Assembly: GCA_900766135.1 (NCBI GenBank)
Contig: CAAFUF010000024.1
Coordinates: forward strand, 62,001 to 126,000
Reading direction: 5' to 3'
Length of the DNA: 64,000 nucleotides
Origin: Paenibacillaceae bacterium
GTDB lineage: Bacteria > Bacillota > Bacilli > Paenibacillales > Paenibacillaceae
Shown: piece after piece, positions 14,459 through 21,691 of the stretch
Layout: each line of letters starts with the position of its first letter
How positions within the stretch are numbered: position 1 is the stretch's first letter
Made by a program: the position numbers and the translations under genes
The notes under the pieces: model-generated
The model's database searches: none
Seen by the model: the letters and a program-made list of their open reading frames with translations, nothing else
What the model was told of the DNA's origin: nothing

Positions 14459-15508
14459 ATGGGAATGGGAAAAGGCGTATTGAGCGGGAAGATCCGCGTT
14501 CGTAAAAGACGGGCTTCGGCCTTGAGGAGAAAGAAATGCGCAGGAGGAGAACGCCGCCGGCGCACGAAGAGAACGGTGTCACCTCTCCGGAGACGGCTCC
14601 GGAGAGCGGTGCGGCTCCTGGAGCGCTATCGCCAGGAGCTGCGGCGGATCGAGCGCCTGGCGAGCGCGAAGGGGCCCCTGCCGGACCCGGACCCGGCCGA
14701 AACGCGCGGAGCGGTCGGGCCATCAGGGTCAGCGGGCCCTCGAGGCGAGCAGGGGGCGGCCGGACCAGCAGGGCCCGCAGGGCTCGTAGGCTCGCAAGGC
14801 GAGCGAGGAGCGATCGGTCTCGCGGGGCCAGCCGGCCCGCAAGGCGAGCCTGGAGCGACGGGTCCGGCAGGGCCAGCCGGCCCGCAAGGGGAGCCTGGAG
14901 CGACGGGTGCGGCGGGCCCAGCCGGCCCGCAAGGCGAGCCGGGGGCGACGGGTGCGGCGGGCCCAGCCGGTCCGCAAGGGGAGCCGGGGGCGACGGGTGC
15001 GGCGGGCCCAGCCGGTCCGCAAGGCGAACCGGGTGCGACGGGTCCGGCAGGTCCAGCCGGTCCGCAAGGGGAGCCAGGAGCGACGGGTCCGGCGGGTCCA
15101 GCCGGCCCGCAAGGGGAGCCCGGGGCGACGGGTGCGGCGGGGCCAGCCGGCCCGCAAGGCGAGCCTGGAGCGACCGGTCCGACAGGGCCGCCGGGGCCGC
15201 CTGTGGGCGAAATCCTTGTCACCTCAGCAGTGTTTCGCTACTTTTACGCGCCGCCTGCCGATCTTACCGGCACAGTGAATATACCCGCTGATCAATTTAC
15301 AGATGACGAGGGGAACACGCCGTTGGCTTTTGCCGGGACCGGCGCAGGCTCTTACACAAATCTATTCATCAACGGCATGCCGCAGGAAGGCAGGCTGTAC
15401 ACGCTGGAGCCGGAGGCTTTGACGTTGGAACTTGGTCAGGATATGATAGGGGCAGGCACGCCGATCATCGTGGAGAACGTGCAGATCTCCGCCGAAGGTG
15501 TACCTTGA
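14459..15508 (+). CDS. Collagen-like Gly-X-Y protein with C-terminal DUF4183 domain
   Basis: The 349-residue protein has three parts. Residues 1-83 are very basic ([14 protein letters not shown] and similar). Residues 84-248 are 55 uninterrupted Gly-X-Y triplets, able to form a collagen triple helix. Residues 249-349 are a DUF4183 domain with [22 protein letters not shown] and [10 protein letters not shown]. This layout resembles BclA-like exosporium filaments, in which a globular C-terminal domain nucleates the trimer, though BclA itself has a different head. I chose the ATG at 14459 because AGGGGGA precedes it by eight bases; the frame extends to a GTG at 14360. No signal peptide is present, as expected for a spore-surface protein made in the mother cell. 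Confidence 0.8.
   Translation: MGMGKGVLSGKIRVRKRRASALRRKKCAGGERRRRTKRTVSPLRRRLRRAVRLLERYRQELRRIERLASAKGPLPDPDPAETRGAVGPSGSAGPRGEQGAAGPAGPAGLVGSQGERGAIGLAGPAGPQGEPGATGPAGPAGPQGEPGATGAAGPAGPQGEPGATGAAGPAGPQGEPGATGAAGPAGPQGEPGATGPAGPAGPQGEPGATGPAGPAGPQGEPGATGAAGPAGPQGEPGATGPTGPPGPPVGEILVTSAVFRYFYAPPADLTGTVNIPADQFTDDEGNTPLAFAGTGAGSYTNLFINGMPQEGRLYTLEPEALTLELGQDMIGAGTPIIVENVQISAEGVP
14825..15184 (+). repeat. Eight 45-base tandem repeats in the collagen-like gene
   Basis: Eight copies of a 45-base unit encode [13 protein letters not shown] followed by AA, PA or PT. The copies differ mostly at third codon positions and in the GAA/GPA alternation, so the array is a likely site of length change by slippage or recombination. 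Confidence 0.9.
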
Positions 15509-15536
15509 ACCCAAAAGGCGTGAAGCGAACAAAAAT

Positions 15537-15573
15537 CGTGGCAGGGCATTCCGCCTTGTCACGTTCATTTTTT
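15537..15573 (+). terminator. Terminator of the collagen-like gene
   Basis: CGTGGCAGGGC pairs with GCCTTGTCACG with two G-U pairs, followed by TTCATTTTTT. Confidence 0.7.
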
Positions 15574-15592
15574 AGCGAGTAGGGGGCTCTAA

Positions 15593-16009
15593 ATGAAAGT
15601 TAATGGAATTAATCATTTCTGTTTTTCCGTATCGGACTTGGATCGATCCATGGCATTTTATGAGCAGGTCTTTGGAGCCACCCCCTTAGTCAAAGGCCGA
15701 AAGCTGGCCTATTTCGACTTGGACGGGCTGTGGATCGCTTTGAATCAGGAAGAGATTCCGCGCGACAAGCAGCACCGTACCTATACGCACATCGCTTTTA
15801 CGATCGACGAGGGGGATTTCGAGGCCTTTTTGAGCCGGCTCCGGGAATTGAACGTCGAAGTGCTGCCGGGTAGGGAAAGGGATCTTCGGGATAAGAAGTC
15901 GATTTATTTTCTGGACCCGGACGGGCATATGTTCGAATTCCACACCGGCTGTTTAAATGACCGCCTGGACTACTATAAAGCGGACAAAGACCACATGATC
16001 TTTTATTGA
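15593..16009 (+). CDS. fosB: Metallothiol transferase FosB (fosfomycin resistance)
   Basis: The 138-residue protein is a glyoxalase-fold enzyme closely matching Fos[17 protein letters not shown] at the start, YTHIAF, ESIYF-like [17 protein letters not shown] and the C-terminal [15 protein letters not shown]. The metal ligands are H8, H66 and E115, equal in position to those of Staphylococcus and Bacillus FosB. The enzyme adds bacillithiol (or cysteine) to the epoxide of fosfomycin and inactivates it in the cytoplasm. AGGGGGCTC precedes the ATG. It is a single gene between a terminator and the radical SAM gene, with no mobile element nearby, so it appears to be intrinsic. Confidence 0.93.
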   Translation: MKVNGINHFCFSVSDLDRSMAFYEQVFGATPLVKGRKLAYFDLDGLWIALNQEEIPRDKQHRTYTHIAFTIDEGDFEAFLSRLRELNVEVLPGRERDLRDKKSIYFLDPDGHMFEFHTGCLNDRLDYYKADKDHMIFY

Positions 16010-16066
16010 TGGCGTTTAATTGATAGAATAGGACATAAACTAAAAATTTTAACGAAGTAGGTCACC

Positions 16067-16951
16067 ATGAAAAAGTTCAAAAAGTTCTACATCGAAACGA
16101 CCAGCATCTGCAACCTGGCCTGCAGTTTCTGCCCCCCGACCCACCGTCAGGCGCAGTTTATCCAAGTCGAGAATTTCCGCAAGATCCTGGACGACATCAA
16201 GCCGCATACGGACTATATTTATTTTCACGTAAAAGGCGAGCCGCTGCTGCATCCCAAGATCGACCAGTTGCTCGACATCAGCCACGAAAAAGGATTCAAG
16301 GTCAACATCACGACCAACGGCACGCTGCTTCCCAAAGTGCGTCATAAGCTGCTTGGCAAGCCGGCGCTGCGGCAGATGAACTTCTCGCTGCACAGTTTTG
16401 ACGGACATGAGGGATCGACCGACCGGGAGGGATATTTGAGAAACGTGTTGTCCTTCGTCCGCGAAGCGGTAGCTTCGTCCGATCTGATCGTCTCGTTCCG
16501 CCTATGGAATTTGACGCAGGACAATGAGACGAACCTGCAGCGCATGCGCAACCGGGCAACTCTCGAGATCATCGAAGAGGAATTCAACCTCGATTACCGG
16601 ATCGAGGAAAAGGTCATGCCCGGCAGCGGCGTTAAATTAGCCGAGCGCATTTATCTGAACCAGGATCATGAATTCGAATGGCCGGATTTACGGGCCCCTG
16701 AAGACGACGGAAAAGGCTTCTGCCATGCGCTACGCAACCAGGCCGGAATTCTCGTGGACGGCACGGTCATTCCTTGCTGTCTGGATGGGGAAGGCGTCAT
16801 TAATCTTGGAAACGTGAATCACACGCCGTTTTCGGAGATTGTGGAAGGAGAGCGGGCAAACCGCTTGTATGAAGGCTTTTCCCGGCGCGAAGCCGTGGAG
16901 GAGCTGTGCCGGAAGTGCGGGTATCGCAAACGATTTGGCGGCGGGGCGTAA
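16067..16951 (+). CDS. Radical SAM/SPASM domain protein
   Basis: The 294-residue protein has the radical SAM motif C15-x3-C19-x2-C22 in SICNLACSFC, the GEP motif in HVKGEPLLHP and a C-terminal SPASM-like cysteine set: FCHALRNQ, VIPCCLDGEG and ELCRKCGYRK. SPASM proteins use an extra iron-sulfur cluster, often to modify peptides or as anaerobic sulfatase-maturing enzymes. No precursor peptide or sulfatase gene is adjacent, so the substrate is open. The protein is shorter than typical SPASM maturases (about 370 residues). It has its own weak upstream AT-rich region and ends at a strong terminator. Confidence 0.85.
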   Translation: MKKFKKFYIETTSICNLACSFCPPTHRQAQFIQVENFRKILDDIKPHTDYIYFHVKGEPLLHPKIDQLLDISHEKGFKVNITTNGTLLPKVRHKLLGKPALRQMNFSLHSFDGHEGSTDREGYLRNVLSFVREAVASSDLIVSFRLWNLTQDNETNLQRMRNRATLEIIEEEFNLDYRIEEKVMPGSGVKLAERIYLNQDHEFEWPDLRAPEDDGKGFCHALRNQAGILVDGTVIPCCLDGEGVINLGNVNHTPFSEIVEGERANRLYEGFSRREAVEELCRKCGYRKRFGGGA

Positions 16952-16965
16952 AGCTTCAGAAATCC

Positions 16966-17004
16966 AACAAAGCAGGAGCCGAGATCGGCTCCTGCTTTGT
17001 TTTT
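16966..17004 (+). terminator. Terminator of the radical SAM gene
   Basis: AACAAAGCAGGAGCCGA pairs perfectly with TCGGCTCCTGCTTTGTT, followed by further T. The flanking A and T runs allow it to work on both strands. Confidence 0.9.
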
Positions 17005-17020
17005 CCGGATGGCTTCCGGA

Positions 17021-17207
17021 TAAGGTGAAATGATAACGCTATTTGCGCTAAATCCAGACTTCGGCGGAAAATAGAGTGATGAAATCATCCTATTGACGTG
17101 GAAAAGGGTGGATTCCAACTGAGATCTCGCAAATAAGGTGATGAAACATCGCTATATTGCGTAAAAGTCAGCTGAATCCATAAATAGCGTTACTTTATCA
17201 CGCTATT
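17021..17207. repeat. Cluster of degenerate intergenic repeats
   Basis: Three direct copies, with GTGA at 17025, 17076 and 17138, share a pattern like GTGATGAAA-ATCGCTATT-TGCG, each followed some 20 bases later by ATCCA or ATTCCA. A fourth, inverted copy lies at 17183-17207 and is itself a hairpin (AATAGCG with CGCTATT). The cluster fills the space between the converging radical SAM and mqnD genes. It encodes nothing and looks like a dispersed intergenic repeat family. Confidence 0.65.
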
Positions 17208-17230
17208 CCCGAGGAACAGGAATTCCATGC

Positions 17231-18067
17231 TCACCAGCTTGCTTTCAGTTTGGCCGGATCGATTTTCGGCACCAAACCTTCGGCGGCTGCCCGATCCAGC
17301 AAGCCGCGGATCGCCGCGTAGCCGTCTTCGCCCAAATCCGCCGTGTACGGGTTAACGTACAGTCCGATGTGCGCCTGGGTGACTTCCGGCGACATTTCCT
17401 GCGCATGGCTCATGACGTAATCGGCCGAAGCGTCCGGGTGTGCCCAGGCGTATTCCACGGATTCCCGTGTCCAGCGGGCAATCGAAGCAAGATCCAGCGA
17501 ACGGCGGGCAATGATGGCGCCAAGGGGAATCGGCAAGCCCGTATCGGACTCCCACCAGTTCCCCAGGTCCTGGAGCAGGTTCAGACCATAATTTTGATAC
17601 GTGAAGCGGGCTTCATGGATCACCAGGCCCGCATCGAGGTCGCCGCGCTTAACGGCCGGCATGATCTCGTCGAACGGCATGACGATGATTTCGCCGACGC
17701 CGCCGGGAACGTGCTTCGCCGCCCACAGCCGGAAGAGCAGGTAGGCGGTGGAACGTTCGCTTGGAACCGCAACGCGGCGACCCGACAAGTCGGAAGGCGT
17801 TACCGAGCCCGCCGTCAATACCAGCGGCCCGCACCCGCGGCCCAGCGCTCCTCCGCACGGAAGAAGCGCGTACTCGTCCAGCACCCAAGGGAGAGCGGCG
17901 TAGGAAATTTTCAGCACCTCGGGTCCGGTGCCGGACGCGGCCCACCCGTTCGTGATATCTATATCCGCATAGGTGACGTCCAGTTCAGGTGCACCCGGGA
18001 TCAAGCCATGGACCCAGGCATGGAACACAAAGGTATCGTTAGGGCAGGGAGAAAAAGCGATTTTCAT
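17231..18067 (-). CDS. mqnD: 1,4-dihydroxy-6-naphthoate synthase MqnD
   Basis: The 278-residue protein matches MqnD: MKIAFSPCPNDTFVFHAW at the start, then the DIDITNGWA segment, VAVPSERSTAYLLFRLW, GLVIHEARFTY with the catalytic histidine, and GLPIPLGAIIARRSL. The enzyme converts cyclic dehypoxanthine futalosine to 1,4-dihydroxy-6-naphthoate in the futalosine route to menaquinone, in the cytoplasm. The start overlaps the mqnB stop as ATGA. Other genes of the route (mqnA, mqnC, mqnE) are not in this window and must lie elsewhere. Confidence 0.92.
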   Translation of the reverse strand: MKIAFSPCPNDTFVFHAWVHGLIPGAPELDVTYADIDITNGWAASGTGPEVLKISYAALPWVLDEYALLPCGGALGRGCGPLVLTAGSVTPSDLSGRRVAVPSERSTAYLLFRLWAAKHVPGGVGEIIVMPFDEIMPAVKRGDLDAGLVIHEARFTYQNYGLNLLQDLGNWWESDTGLPIPLGAIIARRSLDLASIARWTRESVEYAWAHPDASADYVMSHAQEMSPEVTQAHIGLYVNPYTADLGEDGYAAIRGLLDRAAAEGLVPKIDPAKLKASW

Positions 18068-18744
18068 GATTGCAGCACCTCCGGTAGTTTAGCGCAGGCT
18101 TGCTCCAAAGCCTGCAGGGCATCGCCGATTTTCCACAGTTCTCGTTGACGCGGCCCAACCGCGTTCGAAATGGCGCGCAGCTCCAGCACGGGAACGCCGA
18201 ATTGGCGGGCGGCTTCGGCAACGCCGAAGCCTTCCATCGCTTCGGCGCCGGCGCCGGGATAACGCTTGGCCAGCGAGCGTGCGGTTTCCGCCGTACCTGT
18301 GACGGTGGATAACGTCAGGATCGGGCCGTGGTGGACCGCATGCCCGGCCTCCCGCAGCGCTGCTGCCCAGCGAGCGGCAAGCTCATCCGCCACGGCGATC
18401 CGGGGCGAGCCGAAGCCGAGCTCGTCCACGCCGGAGAAGCCGTCCGGCGTCTCTGCGCCAAGATCGGCGGCGATGATTTCGCTCGCGACCACAAGCGAGC
18501 CGACGCTGGCGACTTCGGCGAACCCGCCGCCGATCCCGGCGCTGAGGACGAGGCTGTACGCGCCGGCGGCGGCATGGCCGGCACGAGCGAGCGCGGCCGC
18601 CGTTGCCGCGGCCGCCGACGCCGGACCGACGCCGGCCAGCCGTACATCGGCGTTCCCGTAACCGCCGAGTCCGCGCAGGACGGCTTGTTGCTCGGCCTCC
18701 ACCGCCGTCATGATCAGAGTTTTGGGATGAGGACGATTACTCAT
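18064..18744 (-). CDS. mqnB: Futalosine hydrolase MqnB
   Basis: The 226-residue protein is a nucleoside-phosphorylase-fold hydrolase: IMTAVEAEQQAVLRGL, then GVGPASAAAATA, SAGIGGGF, and GAEAMEGFGVAEAA with the catalytic Glu, then LELRAISNAVGPR, the pattern of MqnB. It splits futalosine into hypoxanthine and dehypoxanthine futalosine. The frame is open to 18789, but AAGGAG lies 13 bases before the ATG at 18744 and the homology begins there. It is the first gene of a two-gene operon with mqnD, read from the promoter at 18790-18818. Confidence 0.88.
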   Translation of the reverse strand: MSNRPHPKTLIMTAVEAEQQAVLRGLGGYGNADVRLAGVGPASAAAATAAALARAGHAAAGAYSLVLSAGIGGGFAEVASVGSLVVASEIIAADLGAETPDGFSGVDELGFGSPRIAVADELAARWAAALREAGHAVHHGPILTLSTVTGTAETARSLAKRYPGAGAEAMEGFGVAEAARQFGVPVLELRAISNAVGPRQRELWKIGDALQALEQACAKLPEVLQS

Positions 18745-18789
18745 GTATCTAGAACAACTCCTTGGTCTGTGGACAAATTCACTCTTCAA

Positions 18790-18818
18790 ATTATAAAACT
18801 CTGCTGCGGGAAAACCAA
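18790..18818 (-). promoter_or_regulatory. Promoter of mqnB-mqnD
   Basis: On the minus strand TTGGTT (18813-18818), a 17-base spacer and a perfect TATAAT (18790-18795). Confidence 0.6.
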
Positions 18819-18870
18819 GTCAGGTTTTGACAATGACTCCCACGAGGACCCGTGTTGTGTGACTGGCAAG

Positions 18871-18908
18871 CAAAAGAACCCGCGTTCGCGAATCGCGAAA
18901 ACGGGTCC
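18871..18908 (-). terminator. Terminator of namA
   Basis: On the minus strand ACCCG, TCGCG, CGCGA and CGGGT pair in a two-level stem, then TCTTTTGC follows. Confidence 0.7.
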
Positions 18909-18923
18909 CCATGCACGTTCGTT

Positions 18924-19934
18924 TCAGGCTCTTTGATACTGAACCGGACGCTCTAATACCGCACGCAGTGCTTGTGCGGCATCGTATGCCCAATAAGGGT
19001 TGCGCAGCAGCTCGCGGCCCAGAAGCACCAGATCCGCCCGCCCGTTGCCGAGAATTTCTTCCGCGTGGGTCGGGTCGCTGATCAGGCCGACGGCACCGGT
19101 GGCGATTTCCGCCTGGCGGCGAATTTGCTCGGCCAGGTTCACTTGATACCCAGGATACGGATGAATTTGCGCGGGAACCAATCCGCCAGAGCTGCAATCG
19201 ATCAAATCGACGCCTTGCGCTTTCATGCGACGGGCATAATCGATATATTGCTCCAGGGGGTTGCCCTCCGGATCATATTCGTTCGCAGAAATCCGTACGA
19301 ACAGCGGGCCGGTCCAAACCGAATTCACCGCCTCGATGACTTCGCTCAGCAGCCGGTACCGACCGTCGGCGGTTCCGCCGTATTCGTCTTCACGCTGGTT
19401 GGTTAGCGGCGAAAGGAATTCGTTCAGCAAATAGCCATGGGCCCCATGGATCTCTATGACGTCAAAACCGGCCTCTTTGGCGCGGCGTGCCCCGTCGCGG
19501 AAGCCTTCGACAATACGCCGGATATCCTCGGCGTCAGCGGCTTTCGGCGTTTTTTTCTCCGGGAACGGAATCGCGGACGGCGCGATGATCGTTTCCTCGA
19601 GCTCCGCTTTCCGTCCGGCATGGGCTAGTTGGATGCCGATTTTGGCCCCGTTGCGGTGCGCAAGGTCGGCGAGCTCCTTCAGCCCGGCGACATGTTCGTC
19701 GCTCCAAATGCCGAGATCTCTATACGTGATTCGGCCTTCCGGAACGACGGCCGTTGCTTCGACAAGGATCAAGCCCACGCCGCCGACAGCGCGGGACGCG
19801 TAATGGACCCGGTGCCAATCATCGATTTTTCCATCCCGGTTGGGGGAAGAATATTGGCACATAGGGGACATGACGATGCGGTTTTTCAACGTAACCTGTT
19901 TGATCGTATACGGGGTAAATAGTTGGGCACTCAT
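18924..19934 (-). CDS. namA: NADPH dehydrogenase NamA (YqjM), old yellow enzyme
   Basis: The 336-residue FMN enzyme matches YqjM: C26 and Y28 in SPMCQYSS, the substrate-binding pair in [28 protein letters not shown], and the phosphate-binding end [14 protein letters not shown]. The residue numbers agree with those of the B. subtilis enzyme when the ATG at 19934 is used, and AAGGAG lies eight bases before it; an in-frame GTG at 19943 touches the ribosome site. YqjM reduces activated alkenes, quinones and nitro compounds with NADPH and responds to electrophile stress. It is transcribed divergently from the guanidine riboswitch. Confidence 0.93.
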   Translation of the reverse strand: MSAQLFTPYTIKQVTLKNRIVMSPMCQYSSPNRDGKIDDWHRVHYASRAVGGVGLILVEATAVVPEGRITYRDLGIWSDEHVAGLKELADLAHRNGAKIGIQLAHAGRKAELEETIIAPSAIPFPEKKTPKAADAEDIRRIVEGFRDGARRAKEAGFDVIEIHGAHGYLLNEFLSPLTNQREDEYGGTADGRYRLLSEVIEAVNSVWTGPLFVRISANEYDPEGNPLEQYIDYARRMKAQGVDLIDCSSGGLVPAQIHPYPGYQVNLAEQIRRQAEIATGAVGLISDPTHAEEILGNGRADLVLLGRELLRNPYWAYDAAQALRAVLERPVQYQRA

Positions 19935-19997
19935 CCCGATCACTCCTTATCCGGCTTTATTTCATTTATTGACTCGAATCAACCGAAGACAATATCC

Positions 19998-20026
19998 ATG
20001 TTAGTCGATCGGATTTCAACTTACAA
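19998..20026 (-). promoter_or_regulatory. Candidate promoter of namA
   Basis: On the minus strand TTGTAA (20021-20026), a 17-base spacer and TAACAT (19998-20003). A 10-base palindrome ACAAATTTGT lies a few bases upstream of the -35, at 20033-20042. Confidence 0.35.
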
Positions 20027-20087
20027 GTACGCACAAATTTGTTGTATAGTATAGTTTTTTATACCTAGAACGACGATTATCCTCCTC

Positions 20088-20116
20088 TTGACCCTGCACC
20101 GGGGATCGGTTAAGAT
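20088..20116 (+). promoter_or_regulatory. Promoter of the guanidine riboswitch operon
   Basis: TTGACC (20088-20093), a 17-base spacer and TAAGAT (20111-20116). The predicted start near 20123 falls directly before the riboswitch. Confidence 0.6.
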
Positions 20117-20123
20117 ACTTATC

Positions 20124-20232
20124 GAATCGTTGCCTAGGGTTCCGCGGCGGATGAAACCGCCGGACTGGTCCAAGAGGGAACGCGCGGCAGCCGAAGGTGC
20201 CGTGGACACGGAGGGACAAAAGCCCGGGAGAT
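20124..20232 (+). promoter_or_regulatory. Guanidine-I (ykkC) riboswitch
   Basis: The conserved blocks are present in order: CTAGGGTTCCG (20134-20144), then GACTGGTCCAAGAGGGAACGC, CGGCAGCCG, and the 3' core GAGGGACAAAAGCCCGGGAGA. This is the ykkC class I motif that binds guanidinium. The 3' end overlaps a terminator stem, so guanidine binding should free the downstream ykkC-ykkD genes from attenuation. Confidence 0.94.
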
Positions 20233-20267
20233 ATCGCATGTTGATATCTTTCGGGTTTTATTTTTTT
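20223..20267 (+). terminator. Attenuator of the guanidine riboswitch
   Basis: CCCG and AGATATC (20223-20235) pair with GATATCT and CGGG (ending 20255), then TTTTATTTTTTT follows. The 5' arm includes the CCCGGGAGA of the riboswitch core, so ligand-bound and terminator folds exclude each other. Confidence 0.85.
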
Positions 20268-20290
20268 CTTGAAGGAGTGGGTAATGCAGC

Positions 20291-20632
20291 ATGAAACGCG
20301 ATTGGGGGCTGGTTGGCATTGCCGGCCTGTTTGAGATCGGATGGGTGATCGGCTTGAAACATGCCGGGGATATGCTGAGCTGGGGAGGTACGGCCGTATG
20401 TATCGTCATGAGCATGTATCTGCTTATTCTGTCCGGACGCCGGCTTCCGATCGGCACGGTTTATGCCGTGTTTACGGGGATGGGTACCGCCGGAACGGTG
20501 ATAGCGGAAATGGCGTTGTTTGGGGAACCGTTCCGCTGGATCAAGCTGCTGCTAATTATGTTGTTGCTAGCTGGCGTAATCGGCCTGAAGCTGGTGACCG
20601 ACGGCGAGACGCAGCCGGAAGGGGAGGCCTAA
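20291..20632 (+). CDS. ykkC: Guanidinium exporter subunit, SMR family (YkkC type)
   Basis: The 113-residue protein has four membrane segments and matches Ykk[15 protein letters not shown] with the transport Glu14, [19 protein letters not shown] in helix 3, and [13 protein letters not shown] at the end, which includes the longer tail of YkkC-type subunits. Paired SMR proteins under guanidine-I riboswitches export guanidinium in exchange for protons as a heterodimer. AAGGAG lies 13 bases upstream, rather far. Two bases separate its stop from ykkD. Confidence 0.9.
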   Translation: MKRDWGLVGIAGLFEIGWVIGLKHAGDMLSWGGTAVCIVMSMYLLILSGRRLPIGTVYAVFTGMGTAGTVIAEMALFGEPFRWIKLLLIMLLLAGVIGLKLVTDGETQPEGEA

Positions 20633-20635
20633 CCG

Positions 20636-20953
20636 ATGGATTGGATTCTGCTTGTTGTGGCCGGATTTGGAGAAGTGTTGGGCGTGATCGGGATTAACAA
20701 AATCAATACCCGCAAGAGTATAGGAGCATACGCCTGGATGGCCGGCGGTTTTCTGCTCAGCTTTTTGCTCCTGACCCTGGCAATGCGAACCATCTCCATG
20801 GGGACGGCTTATGCGGTGTGGACGGGAATCGGTACGGCAGGGAGCGCCGTTGCCGGGATGATCCTTTACGGTGAATCCCGCGAATGGCGGCGATTGCTGT
20901 GTATCGCATTGATATTAGGTGCAGCAATGGGATTGAAGCTAATTAGCGAGTAA
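20636..20953 (+). CDS. ykkD: Guanidinium exporter subunit, SMR family (YkkD type)
   Basis: The 105-residue protein is the partner of the preceding subunit: four membrane segments, the transport glutamate in VAGFGEVLGVIGINK, and GTAYAVWTGIGTAGSAVAG in helix 3. The sequence follows B. subtilis YkkD over its length. Translation probably couples to ykkC, since only three bases lie between the stop and this ATG and GGGGAGG overlaps the end of ykkC. It inserts in the cytoplasmic membrane, probably in the opposite orientation to YkkC. Confidence 0.9.
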   Translation: MDWILLVVAGFGEVLGVIGINKINTRKSIGAYAWMAGGFLLSFLLLTLAMRTISMGTAYAVWTGIGTAGSAVAGMILYGESREWRRLLCIALILGAAMGLKLISE

Positions 20954-21054
20954 TTGGAAACGGCTCCGGGGCTGGTTGGTTTTTTACCTTATGGGACACA
21001 TTAAGAGAGGTTCCATTCACATTAATCCAGGCAGAAACGGAGCGAACAGATCAA

Positions 21055-21651
21055 ATGAGCGATTTTTGGAATGCCGTCAAAACGAGAAGAACCATATATG
21101 CCATAGGCAAAGACCTTCCGATTTCCGAAGACCGGATCGAGGAGATCGTGAAAAACGCGGTGCTTTACTCGCCATCCTCCTTTAACTCGCAAAGCGCCAG
21201 AGCTGCCGTATTGTTCGGCGAACAGCATGATAAACTTTGGGACATCACGAAAGAGACGCTGCGGAAAGTCGTTCCGGCGGACAGCTTTGGCCCGACGGAA
21301 GAGAAGATGGCTTCCTTCCGCGCCGGCCGCGGTACCGTTTTGTTCTTTGAGGACCGGGCGGTAATCGAAGGGCTGCAGAAGCAATTCGCCCTTTATGCCG
21401 ACAATTTCCCGGTCTGGGCGGAGCAATCCAACGGCATCCTGCAGTATGTGGTTTGGACGGCCCTGTCGGATGAAGGCGTGGGCGCGTCCCTGCAGCACTA
21501 TAATCCGTTAATCGATGATGTGGTACGGAAGGAATGGGGCGTCCCGGAAACCTGGAAGCTGATTGCACAAATGCCGTTTGGCAAGATCGAAGCTCCGGCG
21601 GGCGACAAGGAGTTTGCGCCGATCGAGAGCCGGATGAAGGTGTTTAAATAG
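21055..21651 (+). CDS. Nitroreductase family protein
   Basis: The 198-residue protein is an FMN-binding nitroreductase: AVKTRRTIYAIGKD at the start (the RRT/S FMN contact), SPSSFNSQSARAAVLFG, and the C-terminal half GILQYVVWTALSDEGVGASLQHYNP. It resembles the YdgI/MhqN-like proteins that reduce quinones, nitroaromatics or fatty-acid-derived alkenals using NAD(P)H. The upstream GGAGCG is a modest ribosome site. It lies 100 bases after the guanidine exporter genes with no clear terminator between, so readthrough is possible. A strong bidirectional terminator follows. Confidence 0.83.
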   Translation: MSDFWNAVKTRRTIYAIGKDLPISEDRIEEIVKNAVLYSPSSFNSQSARAAVLFGEQHDKLWDITKETLRKVVPADSFGPTEEKMASFRAGRGTVLFFEDRAVIEGLQKQFALYADNFPVWAEQSNGILQYVVWTALSDEGVGASLQHYNPLIDDVVRKEWGVPETWKLIAQMPFGKIEAPAGDKEFAPIESRMKVFK

Positions 21652-21652
21652 G

Positions 21653-21688
21653 AAAAAAGCGTTTGGCCATCGAGCCAAACGCTTTTTT
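21653..21688. terminator. Bidirectional terminator between nitroreductase and SgrR-like genes
   Basis: AAAAAAGCGTTTGGC (21653-21667) and GCCAAACGCTTTTTT (21674-21688) form a perfect stem with T runs on both strands. Confidence 0.93.
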
Positions 21689-21691
21689 CGT

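Noticed and set aside
14825..15184. Regular repeats that might be taken for a CRISPR array.
   Set aside because: The units are contiguous coding repeats without unique spacers, and no cas genes are present.
14626..15222. Minus-strand frame with Gly/Pro-rich repeats opposite the collagen array.
   Set aside because: The repeat appears because GGN-CCN codons read as Gly/Pro on both strands. There is no proper start or ribosome site, and the plus-strand protein has flanking domains.
20045..20055. Two TATAGT sequences as -10 of the guanidine operon.
   Set aside because: They lack a good -35 and are too far upstream; TTGACC-17-TAAGAT at 20088 starts right at the aptamer.
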